The notes under the pieces were generated by a model. That model ran no database searches and had not been told where the DNA came from. It saw only the letters and a list, made by a program, of their open reading frames with translations. This document shows, piece by piece, positions 16,769-25,341 of a stretch of 64,000 nt of DNA. The stretch is taken from assembly GCA_965224595.1 (NCBI GenBank), contig OZ245057.1:868001-932000 (forward strand). The letters run 5' to 3'. Both the position numbers and the translations under genes were made by a program. The stretch is from Aliivibrio_A sp016764915. Its GTDB lineage: Bacteria; Pseudomonadota; Gammaproteobacteria; Enterobacterales; Vibrionaceae. Position 1 is the stretch's first letter. Each line of letters opens with the position of its first letter.

Positions 16769-16850
16769 TGAAATGGAAAACCATATAGAGAAGAGTTGTA
16801 AGTTAAATATTTCACTATTTGTAAGGTAATTCAAGTAGTAAATAGAATAT

Positions 16851-16884
16851 AAAAAAGCAGCCTAATAACGAATATTTAGGCTGC
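16851..16884 (-). terminator. Terminator of the cohesin-like gene
   Basis: GCAGCCTAA and TTAGGCTGC pair with a ten-base loop, and on the minus strand six T residues follow directly. It lies 25 bases after the stop of the PEP-CTERM gene. Confidence 0.8.
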
Positions 16885-16908
16885 GACTAATTGTTTATAG
16901 CATCAAAG

Positions 16909-17472
16909 TTAGGTGATTAATTTCCGTCGCAATAGTAATAAGCCTATTAATAATACAGCAATGGTTCCTGGTTCGGGGATCGTAATTAGCCCTGAAAAAG
17001 CAGTAAACATCATTGGGTCACCATATTGATCACCGAGCGCCCACACGTTATCAAAATCGACCGTAGCGACCCCAAAATCGGTGGTGGTGAAATTTATAGT
17101 GGCTAAAATGAAATCGTCTAGCTGCAGATCAAATAGATCCTGAGCACTCTCAAATGACACCTCATACATGGTTAACATATTTGGCCCGCTTTGAAACCAA
17201 TTTTGTATATCCATAAAACTGCCAAGGTGAAGATCCTCACCAAAATCTACAGAATCAAGTGTCAATTTTGTTGCATCAAATACAATATCAAAATCAAAAT
17301 CACCTACAGATTCTGACGGGAGTAGATCATGCATCCTTATATCCACGGAGACACTATCACCAATATTTACGAATTGGTTATCAGGTGTCATTGAGATAAA
17401 AGCAGCATGTGCGCTTACACTGAGTGACAAAAGTGCGATACCAAGAGCGAGCTTTTTAATCAAATTATTCAT
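16909..17472 (-). CDS. Cohesin-like protein with PEP-CTERM sorting signal
   Basis: A 187-residue exported surface protein. Signal peptide 1-23 ends AHA. The region about 25-160 has a cohesin-type pattern: VNIGDSVSVDIRMHDL, DFDFDIVFDATKLTLDSVDF and ILATINFTTTDFGVATVDF. The tail IPEPGTIAVLLIGLLLLRRK is a PEP-CTERM signal (PEP at 166-168), a hydrophobic helix and arginines, processed by an exosortase. It follows the dockerin-like gene by 22 bases with AGGAG before its start, so they form an operon. I infer that it anchors the partner at the cell surface. No exosortase gene is in the window. Confidence 0.85.
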   Translation of the reverse strand: MNNLIKKLALGIALLSLSVSAHAAFISMTPDNQFVNIGDSVSVDIRMHDLLPSESVGDFDFDIVFDATKLTLDSVDFGEDLHLGSFMDIQNWFQSGPNMLTMYEVSFESAQDLFDLQLDDFILATINFTTTDFGVATVDFDNVWALGDQYGDPMMFTAFSGLITIPEPGTIAVLLIGLLLLRRKLIT

Positions 17473-17494
17473 CAGGTTCTCCTTTTATATTTGA

Positions 17495-19372
17495 TTAAAG
17501 TGGTGGCAATATTGCACATCTTACCAGCGTACATTTTGCGACACACTTTCGTGCATCATTCATGGTCACGATTCCGTCCTTATCAATATCTCTTGGGTCA
17601 TTAGGGGGAACCACACTGTTTCTTGCCATCTGAATAATCGCTAGATCATTTCTGTCGACATCCAAGTCCTGATCCAAGTCGCACATTAAAGGGCTTTGAG
17701 TTGTCGACTGTAGACCCAGAACGCTGATGCACTGATTACCTGCTCCATCTGTTCCTGTTATTGTTACTGAACCAGTTTGTTGAGGGTCTATTAAATGAAC
17801 GGTGTAGCTAGTATTTGGATCGCCGGGTATAAATGCATCGATATTGACAAGAGCATTAACGTTGTTACTGGTTTCAACAAAAAACACACCAGTATCTTTA
17901 TCTATAACGCCATTGTTATTGCTATCTTCACCGGGGTCTAATATACCGTTATTGTTCGCATCTTCTGAAGGAAGGTTATCCGTCACGTATCCGCTGGCAA
18001 AAGTACGATCAGGTGAGATTGAAACGGTACAGACGGGGTTAAACTCATCTCCTCTGGGGTTGATAAACTGGAACAGTGCTCCACCTGGGTAGATATAAGA
18101 GTCATAATTGTTATAACCCTCCACAGTAATGCCGTGGGGATGTACCGAAGCTGTAGTATGTGGCCCATCTTGCAGTGCTATAACTGCGGCTGACAGTGGT
18201 TGTCCTGGAATCGGAGTGAACTCCATAAGCGGAATCACAGCACCATCTAGAGTCATCAATCCCACATCTGCGTTATCAGCAATAATCGTCACAAAGTTTT
18301 GTGAAAACTGAAATCCGCCAACGGTGGAGAAAGTATAGTGAGTGTGGTATTGCGCGGATGGGATAATGTTGGCCATAGCGGGATCGCCAGTAGTTGCCCC
18401 AGGGGAGCTTTGCCCCGTCATATATTGAGTAACAAAGATAGGCTGATCGGCAGAGAAAAATTGATTTCCCGGAGTGGGAGGTATTTCAATAAACTCTCCA
18501 GTATTTATCACTCCTATAACAACACCATTATTTCTTACCGTAGTGTTATCTGTTGAAGCCATCACTCGATAGATACTGCCAGATGGCCGGTTTGGTAGGT
18601 TGGCAGCAGCGGCCGTTAACCCCCAACTTACAACTGGCTGTGCCACTTCAAAGATATGGTCACAGGCGGATACGCCATTAGGGATATAGGTACAGAGATT
18701 GCCATTGATGAGCCCAACGGGTCGATCGGCAACTATTTTTGTTCCCATTAGCGAACCTGACACGCCACTTGATTGAGATTGAGCATGATAACCTTGACCT
18801 TTGTTTAAGGTAACCTGAAATGGAACTCCAACAGGATGACCAATGATTGGATTCTTAGGTGTAATGGTGACTGTCGTATTATCAAAAGCGGCATAAACAG
18901 TAAACTCCCCTTTAAATAACGCATTATAGTCGGCAACCAAATATTCCAAATTCATCGTATCGATCGGTAGAGCTAATGCGGCATCTGACGTGGCTCTTGA
19001 CCTATTAACTAAGTAGGTCACAAACTCTTCATCTGCAGTAGCACTTATAAGGGTATCTTGAATCTGATCAGCGACCCAAGTTGTAGATGTAGAGATAGGC
19101 AGTTCAACGATAGTAACCTGCCCAGGAATAATGCTAGCAACTTGGGTAAAAGTTGGGCTGTTCATTGGGTAGGAGATAGTGACATCTGTTGCAAGATCAC
19201 CAGTGAGGTGTAGTTCAATATTGGGTGTAGAATATTGAGGTAAAAAAGCAATAATAAAAGATGTTCCTTTATTATCTAATGACGCATGTAAACTCATGCT
19301 AAAAAACAGTATCACTATAACCATATGTTTTAATTGAATGAGTGTTCGCCAAAAAATCACACAATTTATCAT
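17495..19372 (-). CDS. Secreted IgGFc-binding-like protein with C-terminal dockerin-like repeats
   Basis: A 625-residue exported protein with an N-terminal hydrophobic signal (about 13-30). The central region resembles the IgGFc-binding N-terminal domain seen in bacterial adhesin-like proteins (VFYAAFDNTTVTI-like strands, ADRPVGLINGN, SIYRVMASTDNTTV). An acidic stretch EDANNNGILDPGEDSNNNG is calcium-binding type. The tail, from about 564, holds two dockerin-like calcium loops, DLDQDLDVDRNDLAII and DIDKDGIVTMNDARKCV, flanked by cysteines. AAAAGGAATTAATT precedes the first ATG. The adjacent cohesin-like protein suggests a dockerin-cohesin surface complex. Ligand unknown. Confidence 0.82.
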   Translation of the reverse strand: MINCVIFWRTLIQLKHMVIVILFFSMSLHASLDNKGTSFIIAFLPQYSTPNIELHLTGDLATDVTISYPMNSPTFTQVASIIPGQVTIVELPISTSTTWVADQIQDTLISATADEEFVTYLVNRSRATSDAALALPIDTMNLEYLVADYNALFKGEFTVYAAFDNTTVTITPKNPIIGHPVGVPFQVTLNKGQGYHAQSQSSGVSGSLMGTKIVADRPVGLINGNLCTYIPNGVSACDHIFEVAQPVVSWGLTAAAANLPNRPSGSIYRVMASTDNTTVRNNGVVIGVINTGEFIEIPPTPGNQFFSADQPIFVTQYMTGQSSPGATTGDPAMANIIPSAQYHTHYTFSTVGGFQFSQNFVTIIADNADVGLMTLDGAVIPLMEFTPIPGQPLSAAVIALQDGPHTTASVHPHGITVEGYNNYDSYIYPGGALFQFINPRGDEFNPVCTVSISPDRTFASGYVTDNLPSEDANNNGILDPGEDSNNNGVIDKDTGVFFVETSNNVNALVNIDAFIPGDPNTSYTVHLIDPQQTGSVTITGTDGAGNQCISVLGLQSTTQSPLMCDLDQDLDVDRNDLAIIQMARNSVVPPNDPRDIDKDGIVTMNDARKCVAKCTLVRCAILPPL

Positions 19373-19745
19373 AATTAATTCCTTTTATTGTAAATGAGAC
19401 TTTAAATGTCATGCATTTGTTTCATTTAATTTAAAATGTTGATGCATAATAAATAAAGTAAATATCAGATATGCAATAAAGAAACCAAACCAACAAGTAA
19501 TTGAATTTATTTATATTCTTAAGTGTTAACAATATAAGTATGTAAAATAACCTGACAAAAAGTGCGTGATTATTTATATCCTTACGTGTATATTATAAAT
19601 TAAGGCCAATATTAGCAGTTGTGCTTTGCAGTATTGATAGTTATATTACTTTCGTGTTCCTATGAAAATTTAGCAGCGATATGCTGAAATTATGATTGAT
19701 TATTCAATATGAGTTAACGTTAATTTGTAGGATGTACTTTGAACA
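19373..19745. other. 373-base divergent intergenic region
   Basis: Strongly AT-rich. It must hold the promoter of the minus-strand dockerin/cohesin operon and that of the plus-strand SUKH-like gene. I see no convincing palindrome, hairpin or small gene. Confidence 0.4.
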
Positions 19746-20129
19746 ATGAGTCTCGATTCAAAGGGGGGCAAAGTGATTCCAAATTACTGGTATGATTTTT
19801 TAGAGAAAAATAAGATAGTAGGAGAAATAAGAGTAATCAATAAAGAGCATGACTTATCGGGTGTTGGAATAAAAATGAAATTCCTCTCTTTACGTGGTGC
19901 ACTTACTATTACGTTAAATCGACACCCTGCCAGATTTCTTGCAAATTTTGGCTATGTGCCTATCGGGTTATGTATGTATGGCAGTGGTGATGATTATTAT
20001 ATAAATAAAAATGACGGAAAAAATGGCCGTCTATATAGAATTTATTATGACGGAGTAAATAACAAGTTAATAAATGATGGCGCAATTGATAGGGTATTTA
20101 ATAATTATGAAAGTATTTTGTTGAAATAA
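19746..20129 (+). CDS. SMI1/KNR4 (SUKH)-like protein
   Basis: A 127-residue protein. The key stretch FGYVPIGLCMYGSGDDYYIN followed by GRLYRIYYDG matches the SUKH pattern (PIG...GSGD.Y.I...V..I.HD). SUKH proteins often serve as immunity proteins for contact-dependent or polymorphic toxins. No toxin gene is visible nearby, so this may be an orphan immunity gene. The sequence is lysine-rich and more AT-rich than its neighbours, which fits recent acquisition. Confidence 0.65.
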   Translation: MSLDSKGGKVIPNYWYDFLEKNKIVGEIRVINKEHDLSGVGIKMKFLSLRGALTITLNRHPARFLANFGYVPIGLCMYGSGDDYYINKNDGKNGRLYRIYYDGVNNKLINDGAIDRVFNNYESILLK

Positions 20130-20319
20130 CAGACGTTACTCCTCTGGTTAATGTTAATAATGAATGATATTTTCATGGTATCAATGAATTATTAAAAGTA
20201 AATTAACCTCTTAATGTGGATGTTTTATCTTTTCTTTTTTTTAACCTCATCTTAGGTATCATAGACATTATTATAAGCAATGTTTATGAGCAGTTTCCTA
20301 GGGAGAGCCCCATTAATAA

Positions 20320-20475
20320 ATATCTTTGGTCTTTATTATTATCTCTATTTTTTTGGCATTCAGTGCATTTTACGAATTGATAGAGTGGTTGGGTGCTTTG
20401 GTGTCTATTTTACTACTAAGTCGTATTCACGATAAGCAACTTCAGTCGCTAGCCAGTAAAGATCAACTCAAGTAG
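20320..20475 (+). pseudogene. Remnant of a DUF2238/YjdF-type membrane protein, centre missing
   Basis: An open stretch without a proper start reads ISLVFIIISIFLAFSAFYEL and then IEWLGALVSILLLSRIHDKQ before stopping. FSAFYELIEW and the late LGALVSxLLLSRxHDxQL are both hallmarks of DUF2238 inner-membrane proteins. In full proteins about 30 residues (the GTQGDxWDxQ.DM region) lie between them; here they are joined directly. The 5' part is lost or out of frame (SPINKYLW is readable in another frame). It lies just before the hopJ-like gene. Confidence 0.6.
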
Positions 20476-20514
20476 ACTGAATACTCTTAAAGACATTATG
20501 GAGAGCAACAACAG

Positions 20515-20859
20515 ATGGATTTAACGTCGTTTTTACAAAAAATAAAAGAACAGCCGTCATCGATTGATTTTGAACAGACAATGGCAGTGATCGACACCAA
20601 TTATGAGTTTTCGGCCACCGAGTTTCGTAATGGGTCGGTAATTAATGGAGCTGGAGAAAATAACGGCTCTTGCAAAATCTTTGCTTTTGCTAAAATGAAC
20701 GCTTTAGATGTTGAGTCAACGCTCGCTTGTTTTGGCCGATTTTATCGTGAAGATGTACTAAAGAACCCTGCAGGGAATGATCACCAAAACATCCGAAACT
20801 TTATGGAACTTGGGTGGGATGGTATTCAATATACAGGTGTTGCTCTTGTTGCTAAGTAA
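20515..20859 (+). CDS. HopJ-family protein
   Basis: A 114-residue soluble protein of the HopJ type III effector family by sequence (FEQTMAVIDTNYEFSATEFR, NGAGENNGSCKIFAFAKMN, NIRNFMELGWDGIQYTG). The family is widespread in free-living marine bacteria without matching secretion systems, so the effector label is historical; its true role is unknown. No export signal. GGAGAGCAACAAC precedes the ATG. Confidence 0.85.
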   Translation: MDLTSFLQKIKEQPSSIDFEQTMAVIDTNYEFSATEFRNGSVINGAGENNGSCKIFAFAKMNALDVESTLACFGRFYREDVLKNPAGNDHQNIRNFMELGWDGIQYTGVALVAK

Positions 20860-20881
20860 CAAATGCTTTCGATAACAAAAG

Positions 20882-21190
20882 GTGTCTATTATCAAACATA
20901 CTTTTACTGCTTTATTGATCTCATTTTTAAGCTTGAGTGTTACTGCGTCTCCAACCAGTAGTGAGTTTGAGTTTTGTGAACGCCTCGCCGTCGCCTCTTT
21001 ACAGGGCTGCTTAGATCGCGAAAACAATGTTAAAAAAAGTCAGTGCTGGCAACAGTCTAAGAGTGGTTATGAACAGTGCCGAAGTAAAATCATCGATCGC
21101 CATCGCCCCCTTGCTGATTCAGAAATAAAAGCACACGCTAAGCGGAAAATGCTTGAAGAAGAAGCGAAAGCTAAACTACAGGCAGAGTAA
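20882..21190 (+). CDS. Small exported cysteine-containing protein
   Basis: A 102-residue protein with a signal peptide (about 1-22, ending SVTAS). The mature part has four cysteines (CERLAVASLQGCLDRE and CWQQSKSGYEQCRSK), suggesting two disulfides in the periplasm, then a highly charged helical tail rich in K, A and E. The start is GTG at 20882, 22 bases after hopJ. I do not recognise a family. Confidence 0.6.
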   Translation: MSIIKHTFTALLISFLSLSVTASPTSSEFEFCERLAVASLQGCLDRENNVKKSQCWQQSKSGYEQCRSKIIDRHRPLADSEIKAHAKRKMLEEEAKAKLQAE

Positions 21191-21283
21191 ACCATCAATT
21201 ATTTGAAATAGGTTATAAATTCCTATTGATAGCTGTGGTATTGTAATTTATTGCATATTAAATGGGACAGATAAGGAGATACA

Positions 21284-21373
21284 GTGGCGCACTGTTATCG
21301 ATGCGAGCATCACCTTACCGATGTCACGCCAGATGGTCTTGAAGAGATCGCCTTTTATACTTGCATCGGCTGA
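21284..21373 (+). CDS. Putative 29-aa zinc-ribbon-like microprotein or fragment
   Basis: AAGGAGATACA precedes a GTG that opens MAHCYRCEHHLTDVTPDG and ends FYTCIG. A CxxC pair and a third cysteine recall half of a zinc ribbon, as if the final cysteine was lost by early termination. The ribosome-binding site is strong. It may be a real microprotein or the truncated start of a longer zinc-ribbon protein. Confidence 0.35.
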   Translation: MAHCYRCEHHLTDVTPDGLEEIAFYTCIG

Positions 21374-21391
21374 AACGTTTTTTCGAATAAC

Positions 21392-22984
21392 ATGAAACTC
21401 AACAAATGGAATGGTAAGTTGAAAGTCTATCTGATTACTTCTTTGATTATGCTTAGCTTATCGTCATGCACTTATCTTAAATACGCCTCTGTACAATCTG
21501 AATACGCTCGAATTCAAAACGCAGAACCTGCGCAATTAAACTTAAAGCATATGATAGACATTGATAAATATTATGTTGTTGGATCCGTGCTTGAGAAGGA
21601 TTGTGATTGCGCAGAATCGCCATTGAGTATTGTTGCTTATTCGAATCGCTATAAACAACATGAACGTGTGGATAGTATCAACTTCGTTAATATTAATACG
21701 CACTACGGTTTAACGATGCCAGAGGGGCAATATGAGTTACTGGTGTTTGCCGATCTAAACAGTAATGACCTTTTGGAAAAAGGGGAGGTGGTGGGACGAA
21801 TTCAGATCCAACTCGATGCCTCAACGGCTCCCAATGGAGTCCTTACGCATGTAAATATAGAGCTTGACGCTCCAGTGACGGTGGATTGGGTTGAAGAGAT
21901 TCACCTGCCGAAAAGTGAAGAGTTACAGCAATCGATTTTCTTTCCTAGTGGCACAGTACGATCATTAGATGATCCAATATTTGATAAAGGTATTGTGACA
22001 TTAGGTATGTATGATCCGGCCTCTTTTGCTGAATATGCACCGACAATGTTTTATGCTTTAGAAGAGGATTTTTCCTATAAAATACCGGTCATTTTTGTGC
22101 ACGGCATCGATGGCAGTCCAAGAGACTTTCTCAAATTCGTTAACGGCATGGACCACAGTCGATATAAAGCATGGTTTTACTACTACCCGTCAGGCGGTGA
22201 TTTAGATTTATCTGCAGAGCTTCTCTATCATGTATTTTTATCTGGAGAGGTGATCCCTCACTCTGAACAGCCTGCGATTATAGTGGCTCATAGCATGGGA
22301 GGCTTGGTTGCACGTAAGGCGTTAAATCTTTATCGAGGTGAGGAAGTTGAAAATAGAGTAGAGCTGTTTGTCTCTATCGCCACCCCCTTTGGAGGTCATA
22401 AGGCGGCAGCAGAGGGGGAAGAAAATGGTCTGATTGTTTTACCAGCGTGGCGTGATTTAAATCCTAACAATGATTTCATTACCAGTCTTTATGACGAGCC
22501 ATTGTCATCGAATATAAATCATCAACTTCTTTATGCGTATAAAAATAACAGTTCATTCAAATTGGGTGAGAATAGTGATGGTGTTGTCTCTTTAGACAGT
22601 CAACTTTATTCTAAAGCACAGCAGCAGTCAGATGAGCAGTTTGGTTTTAATCATACCCATACCGGTGTGCTTAATAGTGATCAGGTAGTTGATTATGTAA
22701 AACAAAAAATGGGTCTTGTCGAAAATATATTTCCTGACTCTCATCTGAAATTATTAGATCAAGGTGGCTTTGATGTAGCACTAAGTGATAAATATGATCC
22801 AGTTACTAAATACGTCATTACAAAAATGGGCAGATATGTCGTTGCGTTAGTGAAGGGAGAGTTAATTCCTTTTCACCAAGATCAACGTCAATTCATACAG
22901 GCCGCTAATGGGAGTATTGCACCATCCACTGATCTTGAAAAAGGATGGCTAAGGTTTATTGAAGAGTATCCAGAATTAAATTAA
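21392..22984 (+). CDS. Lipoprotein with alpha/beta-hydrolase (lipase-like) domain
   Basis: A 530-residue envelope protein. The signal peptide ends LSLSSC with the lipid cysteine at 26. The first 200 residues look beta-rich. The hydrolase domain begins IPVIFVHGIDGSPRDF (oxyanion loop) and continues AIIVAHSMGGLVARKAL with nucleophile S301; SIATPFGGH follows, and D and H candidates lie in NSDGVVSLDSQ and NHTHTGVLNS. The pattern resembles PGAP1/lipase-type acyl hydrolases. The substrate, lipid or ester, is unknown. Confidence 0.8.
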   Translation: MKLNKWNGKLKVYLITSLIMLSLSSCTYLKYASVQSEYARIQNAEPAQLNLKHMIDIDKYYVVGSVLEKDCDCAESPLSIVAYSNRYKQHERVDSINFVNINTHYGLTMPEGQYELLVFADLNSNDLLEKGEVVGRIQIQLDASTAPNGVLTHVNIELDAPVTVDWVEEIHLPKSEELQQSIFFPSGTVRSLDDPIFDKGIVTLGMYDPASFAEYAPTMFYALEEDFSYKIPVIFVHGIDGSPRDFLKFVNGMDHSRYKAWFYYYPSGGDLDLSAELLYHVFLSGEVIPHSEQPAIIVAHSMGGLVARKALNLYRGEEVENRVELFVSIATPFGGHKAAAEGEENGLIVLPAWRDLNPNNDFITSLYDEPLSSNINHQLLYAYKNNSSFKLGENSDGVVSLDSQLYSKAQQQSDEQFGFNHTHTGVLNSDQVVDYVKQKMGLVENIFPDSHLKLLDQGGFDVALSDKYDPVTKYVITKMGRYVVALVKGELIPFHQDQRQFIQAANGSIAPSTDLEKGWLRFIEEYPELN

Positions 22985-23008
22985 AAAATCAGAAAAAGGA
23001 GTTTCTAG

Positions 23009-23119
23009 ATGTATCAACTTTACTATTACCCTCAAAGACACACTGTTAATCAAACATCAGTTGCGGATGTTGTTGCTGTATGCGAAAAAGAGAGCATGAG
23101 TTTAGACGTTTTTAAATAA
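23009..23119 (+). pseudogene. Miniature glutathione S-transferase remnant (36 codons)
   Basis: AAAAAGGAG precedes an ATG that reads MYQLYYYPQ, the usual start of one GST group, then SVADVVAVCEKESMSLDVFK and stop. The latter resembles the C-terminal end of such GSTs (RPxVxxVxxKEGxSLD). A full GST has about 200 residues, so the middle appears to be missing. Identification of both ends is tentative. Confidence 0.4.
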
Positions 23120-23139
23120 ATTAATAAACGGAGTCAATC

Positions 23140-23691
23140 ATGGATGATAAGAGTTATGAGAATTTAGCTGACTTACAGTTGAGTCATTTTGAGTTGTATG
23201 TACAAGATGTCACTAAAATGTCCGCGTTTTACACTCGGCATTTAGGGTTTGTAATTACAGACCAAGGCGAGGGCGTTGATGGAATGGTGTTTCTTAGTCG
23301 AAATCCGAATGAACATCATCAGTTAGTACTAAATCCTAGGCAATCGCATCACACAGTGGAAAGCCCACTTGATCATATCTCATTTAGGGTGGCGTCTTTA
23401 GCCGATTTACGGGGTTACTATTTAGCTTTGCTTGAAACACCGCAAGTGACGCCGCAGACGGTCTCTCATGGTTCAACGTGGTCTCTTTATTTTAGAGATC
23501 CTGAAGGGAATAGACTTGAGATTTTTACTGATACGCCGTGGTACGTGAGTCAACCATGCAAGTTCGAGGTAGACTTAAATTTACCTGATCCACAACTCAT
23601 GGATTTTACCGAGCAACAGATAAAAGATCGACCCGGTTTTCAAGCGTATGGTGATTGGAAAGCCGAACACAGCAGTGCAATGAAGAGGTAG
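23140..23691 (+). CDS. VOC-family (glyoxalase/extradiol dioxygenase-like) protein
   Basis: A 183-residue metalloprotein of the vicinal-oxygen-chelate superfamily. LSHFELYVQDVTKMSAFYTR supplies the first metal histidine, DHISFRV the second, and YFRDPEGNRLEIFTDTPWYV the glutamate, giving a CatE-like type I half. The C-terminal tail resembles that of biphenyl-diol dioxygenase-like proteins. Substrate unknown. Confidence 0.85.
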   Translation: MDDKSYENLADLQLSHFELYVQDVTKMSAFYTRHLGFVITDQGEGVDGMVFLSRNPNEHHQLVLNPRQSHHTVESPLDHISFRVASLADLRGYYLALLETPQVTPQTVSHGSTWSLYFRDPEGNRLEIFTDTPWYVSQPCKFEVDLNLPDPQLMDFTEQQIKDRPGFQAYGDWKAEHSSAMKR

Positions 23692-23804
23692 AGTGACTTT
23701 ATTTAGTACGGATAACCACAGTGAAGTCTCGTTATTATTGAGTCTAATGCAATAGATTCAGAGTCGTATAAATAGTTTTTCTGATAAGAAAAAAGGAACC
23801 ATGA

Positions 23805-24497
23805 ATGAAAACCATAGGGATGTTAGGTGGCATGAGCTGGGAATCCACCGCCAGCTATTACAAAGCGATCAATCAAGGTATCAAACAACAGCTTGGCGGA
23901 TTACACTCGGCAAAAATTGCGCTTTATAGTGTGAATTTTGACGAAATAGAAAAATTACAACATCAAGGTGACTGGCAGGCGACGGCGAATATACTGTCGA
24001 ATGCAGCAAAATCTGTTGAAGCGGGCGGTGCCGATTTTTTACTGATTTGTACCAATACCATGCACAAAGTCGCACCTGAAATCGAAGCTCAAATCACGAT
24101 TCCAATTTTACACATTGCCGATGCGACAGCGCAGAAATTACGACTAGATAACATCTCAAAAGTAGGGTTACTTGGAACTAAATTTACCATGGAGCAAGAC
24201 TTTTATAAGCAGCGATTAATTGATAATTTCGGTATCGAAGTGATGGTGCCAAACAGTGACGATCGCACGGTCGTGCACGATATTATTTACCAAGAGCTCT
24301 GCTTGGGAGAAATCCGAGACGCGTCCCGTGACAAGTATCTGGTTATTATCCAAAAGCTATTTGAACAGGACGCTCAAGCTGTGATCCTAGGATGTACTGA
24401 AATTGCCTTATTGGTCAACAGTGAACATACTGATGTGCCTCTGTATGACACCACTGAAATTCATGCATCCGCGGCAGTTGAGCTGGCGGTTTCATAA
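23805..24497 (+). CDS. Aspartate/glutamate racemase-family protein
   Basis: A 230-residue cytosolic racemase. MLGGMSWESTASYYKAIN, LLICTNTMHKV and VILGCTEIALLV are family hallmarks, the two cysteines being the paired acid/base residues of PLP-independent racemases. It matches the YgeA-like broad-specificity amino-acid racemase group. AAAAAGGAACC precedes the ATG. Substrate preference cannot be told from sequence. Confidence 0.9.
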   Translation: MKTIGMLGGMSWESTASYYKAINQGIKQQLGGLHSAKIALYSVNFDEIEKLQHQGDWQATANILSNAAKSVEAGGADFLLICTNTMHKVAPEIEAQITIPILHIADATAQKLRLDNISKVGLLGTKFTMEQDFYKQRLIDNFGIEVMVPNSDDRTVVHDIIYQELCLGEIRDASRDKYLVIIQKLFEQDAQAVILGCTEIALLVNSEHTDVPLYDTTEIHASAAVELAVS

Positions 24498-24535
24498 AAA
24501 GTTGAACACCATACAACGGATAATGTGGAGAAGTT

Positions 24536-25006
24536 ATGTCTGAGTATTATGCCACCATAAATTGGAAACGTGCACCCGATGAGATCTATTCTGATAATAA
24601 ATACAGCCGAGCTCATCATTGGTCATTTGATGGTGGAGTAACGGTTCCCGCTTCTTCGTCACCGCATGTGGTTCCGTTGCCTTATTCGGTTGAAGAGAAT
24701 GTGGATCCGGAAGAAGCGTTTATTGCCGCGCTGTCTAGCTGCCACATGTTGGTGTTTTTATCCATCGCAGCCAAACGTCGTTATGTTATCGATACCTATG
24801 AAGATAAAGCAGTCGGCATTATGGAGGCTGACAGCGAAGGGCGAGTATCGATTACCAAAGTGACGCTAAGGCCAAACATTAAATTCTCTGGGGACAAGCA
24901 GCCTACGTTTGCTCAGTTAGAGAAGATGCACCATCAATCTCACAAAGAGTGCTTTATTGCTAACTCTGTGAAAACAGAAGTCGTCACAGAGATCGTGATG
25001 ACGTAA
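24536..25006 (+). CDS. OsmC-family peroxide-reducing protein
   Basis: A 156-residue protein of the OsmC/Ohr fold. It shows EEAFIAALSSCHMLVFLSIA with the first reactive cysteine and HKECFIANSVKTEV with the second. Such proteins reduce organic hydroperoxides using lipoyl or thiol donors. It is 38 bases after the racemase gene on the same strand. Confidence 0.9.
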   Translation: MSEYYATINWKRAPDEIYSDNKYSRAHHWSFDGGVTVPASSSPHVVPLPYSVEENVDPEEAFIAALSSCHMLVFLSIAAKRRYVIDTYEDKAVGIMEADSEGRVSITKVTLRPNIKFSGDKQPTFAQLEKMHHQSHKECFIANSVKTEVVTEIVMT

Positions 25007-25009
25007 TGG

Positions 25010-25210
25010 TTAAAGATTTAAAAAGTCGGACAGTTTATTTAGGTCGATAACCTTCAATTGATTATCGACCTTTTCAATGAGACTCATCTCAACCAGCTGC
25101 AGCACAATTCGGCGATAGACACGCTCTGAGCTGCTAAATCTAGCGGCCTCTTTATAGACTTGAGGAAAATTCACGGCAGGTTTAGTTCCAATATGACGCT
25201 GATGAAGATC
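25010..25210 (-). pseudogene. Fragment of a winged-helix regulator (3' end only)
   Basis: An open minus-strand stretch without a start codon reads TKPAVNFPQVYKEAARFSSS, then ERVYRRIVLQLVEMSLIEKV and a short tail NKLSDFLNL. It looks like the C-terminal recognition and wing part of a helix-turn-helix regulator; a stop precedes it in frame. The family is uncertain. Confidence 0.35.
25041..25074 (+). terminator. Terminator after the OsmC gene
   Basis: AGGTCGATAA and TTATCGACCT pair around an eleven-base loop, followed by TTTT. It lies within the regulator remnant on the other strand. Confidence 0.55.
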
Positions 25211-25341
25211 CTATGCCACGTTGTTTCAGCACAAAAAATTTCGACCGAAGAGAGACAGAACAGCTTTCATCAAATGATGACATTAGCATTAGAAACCGCA
25301 TTGAAATAATTTTGGTTATTATATTCATACACCATAGGCAG

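Noticed and set aside
24063..24500. Possible CRISPR or tandem repeats in the enzyme-rich region
   Set aside because: No regularly spaced repeats were seen anywhere in the window.
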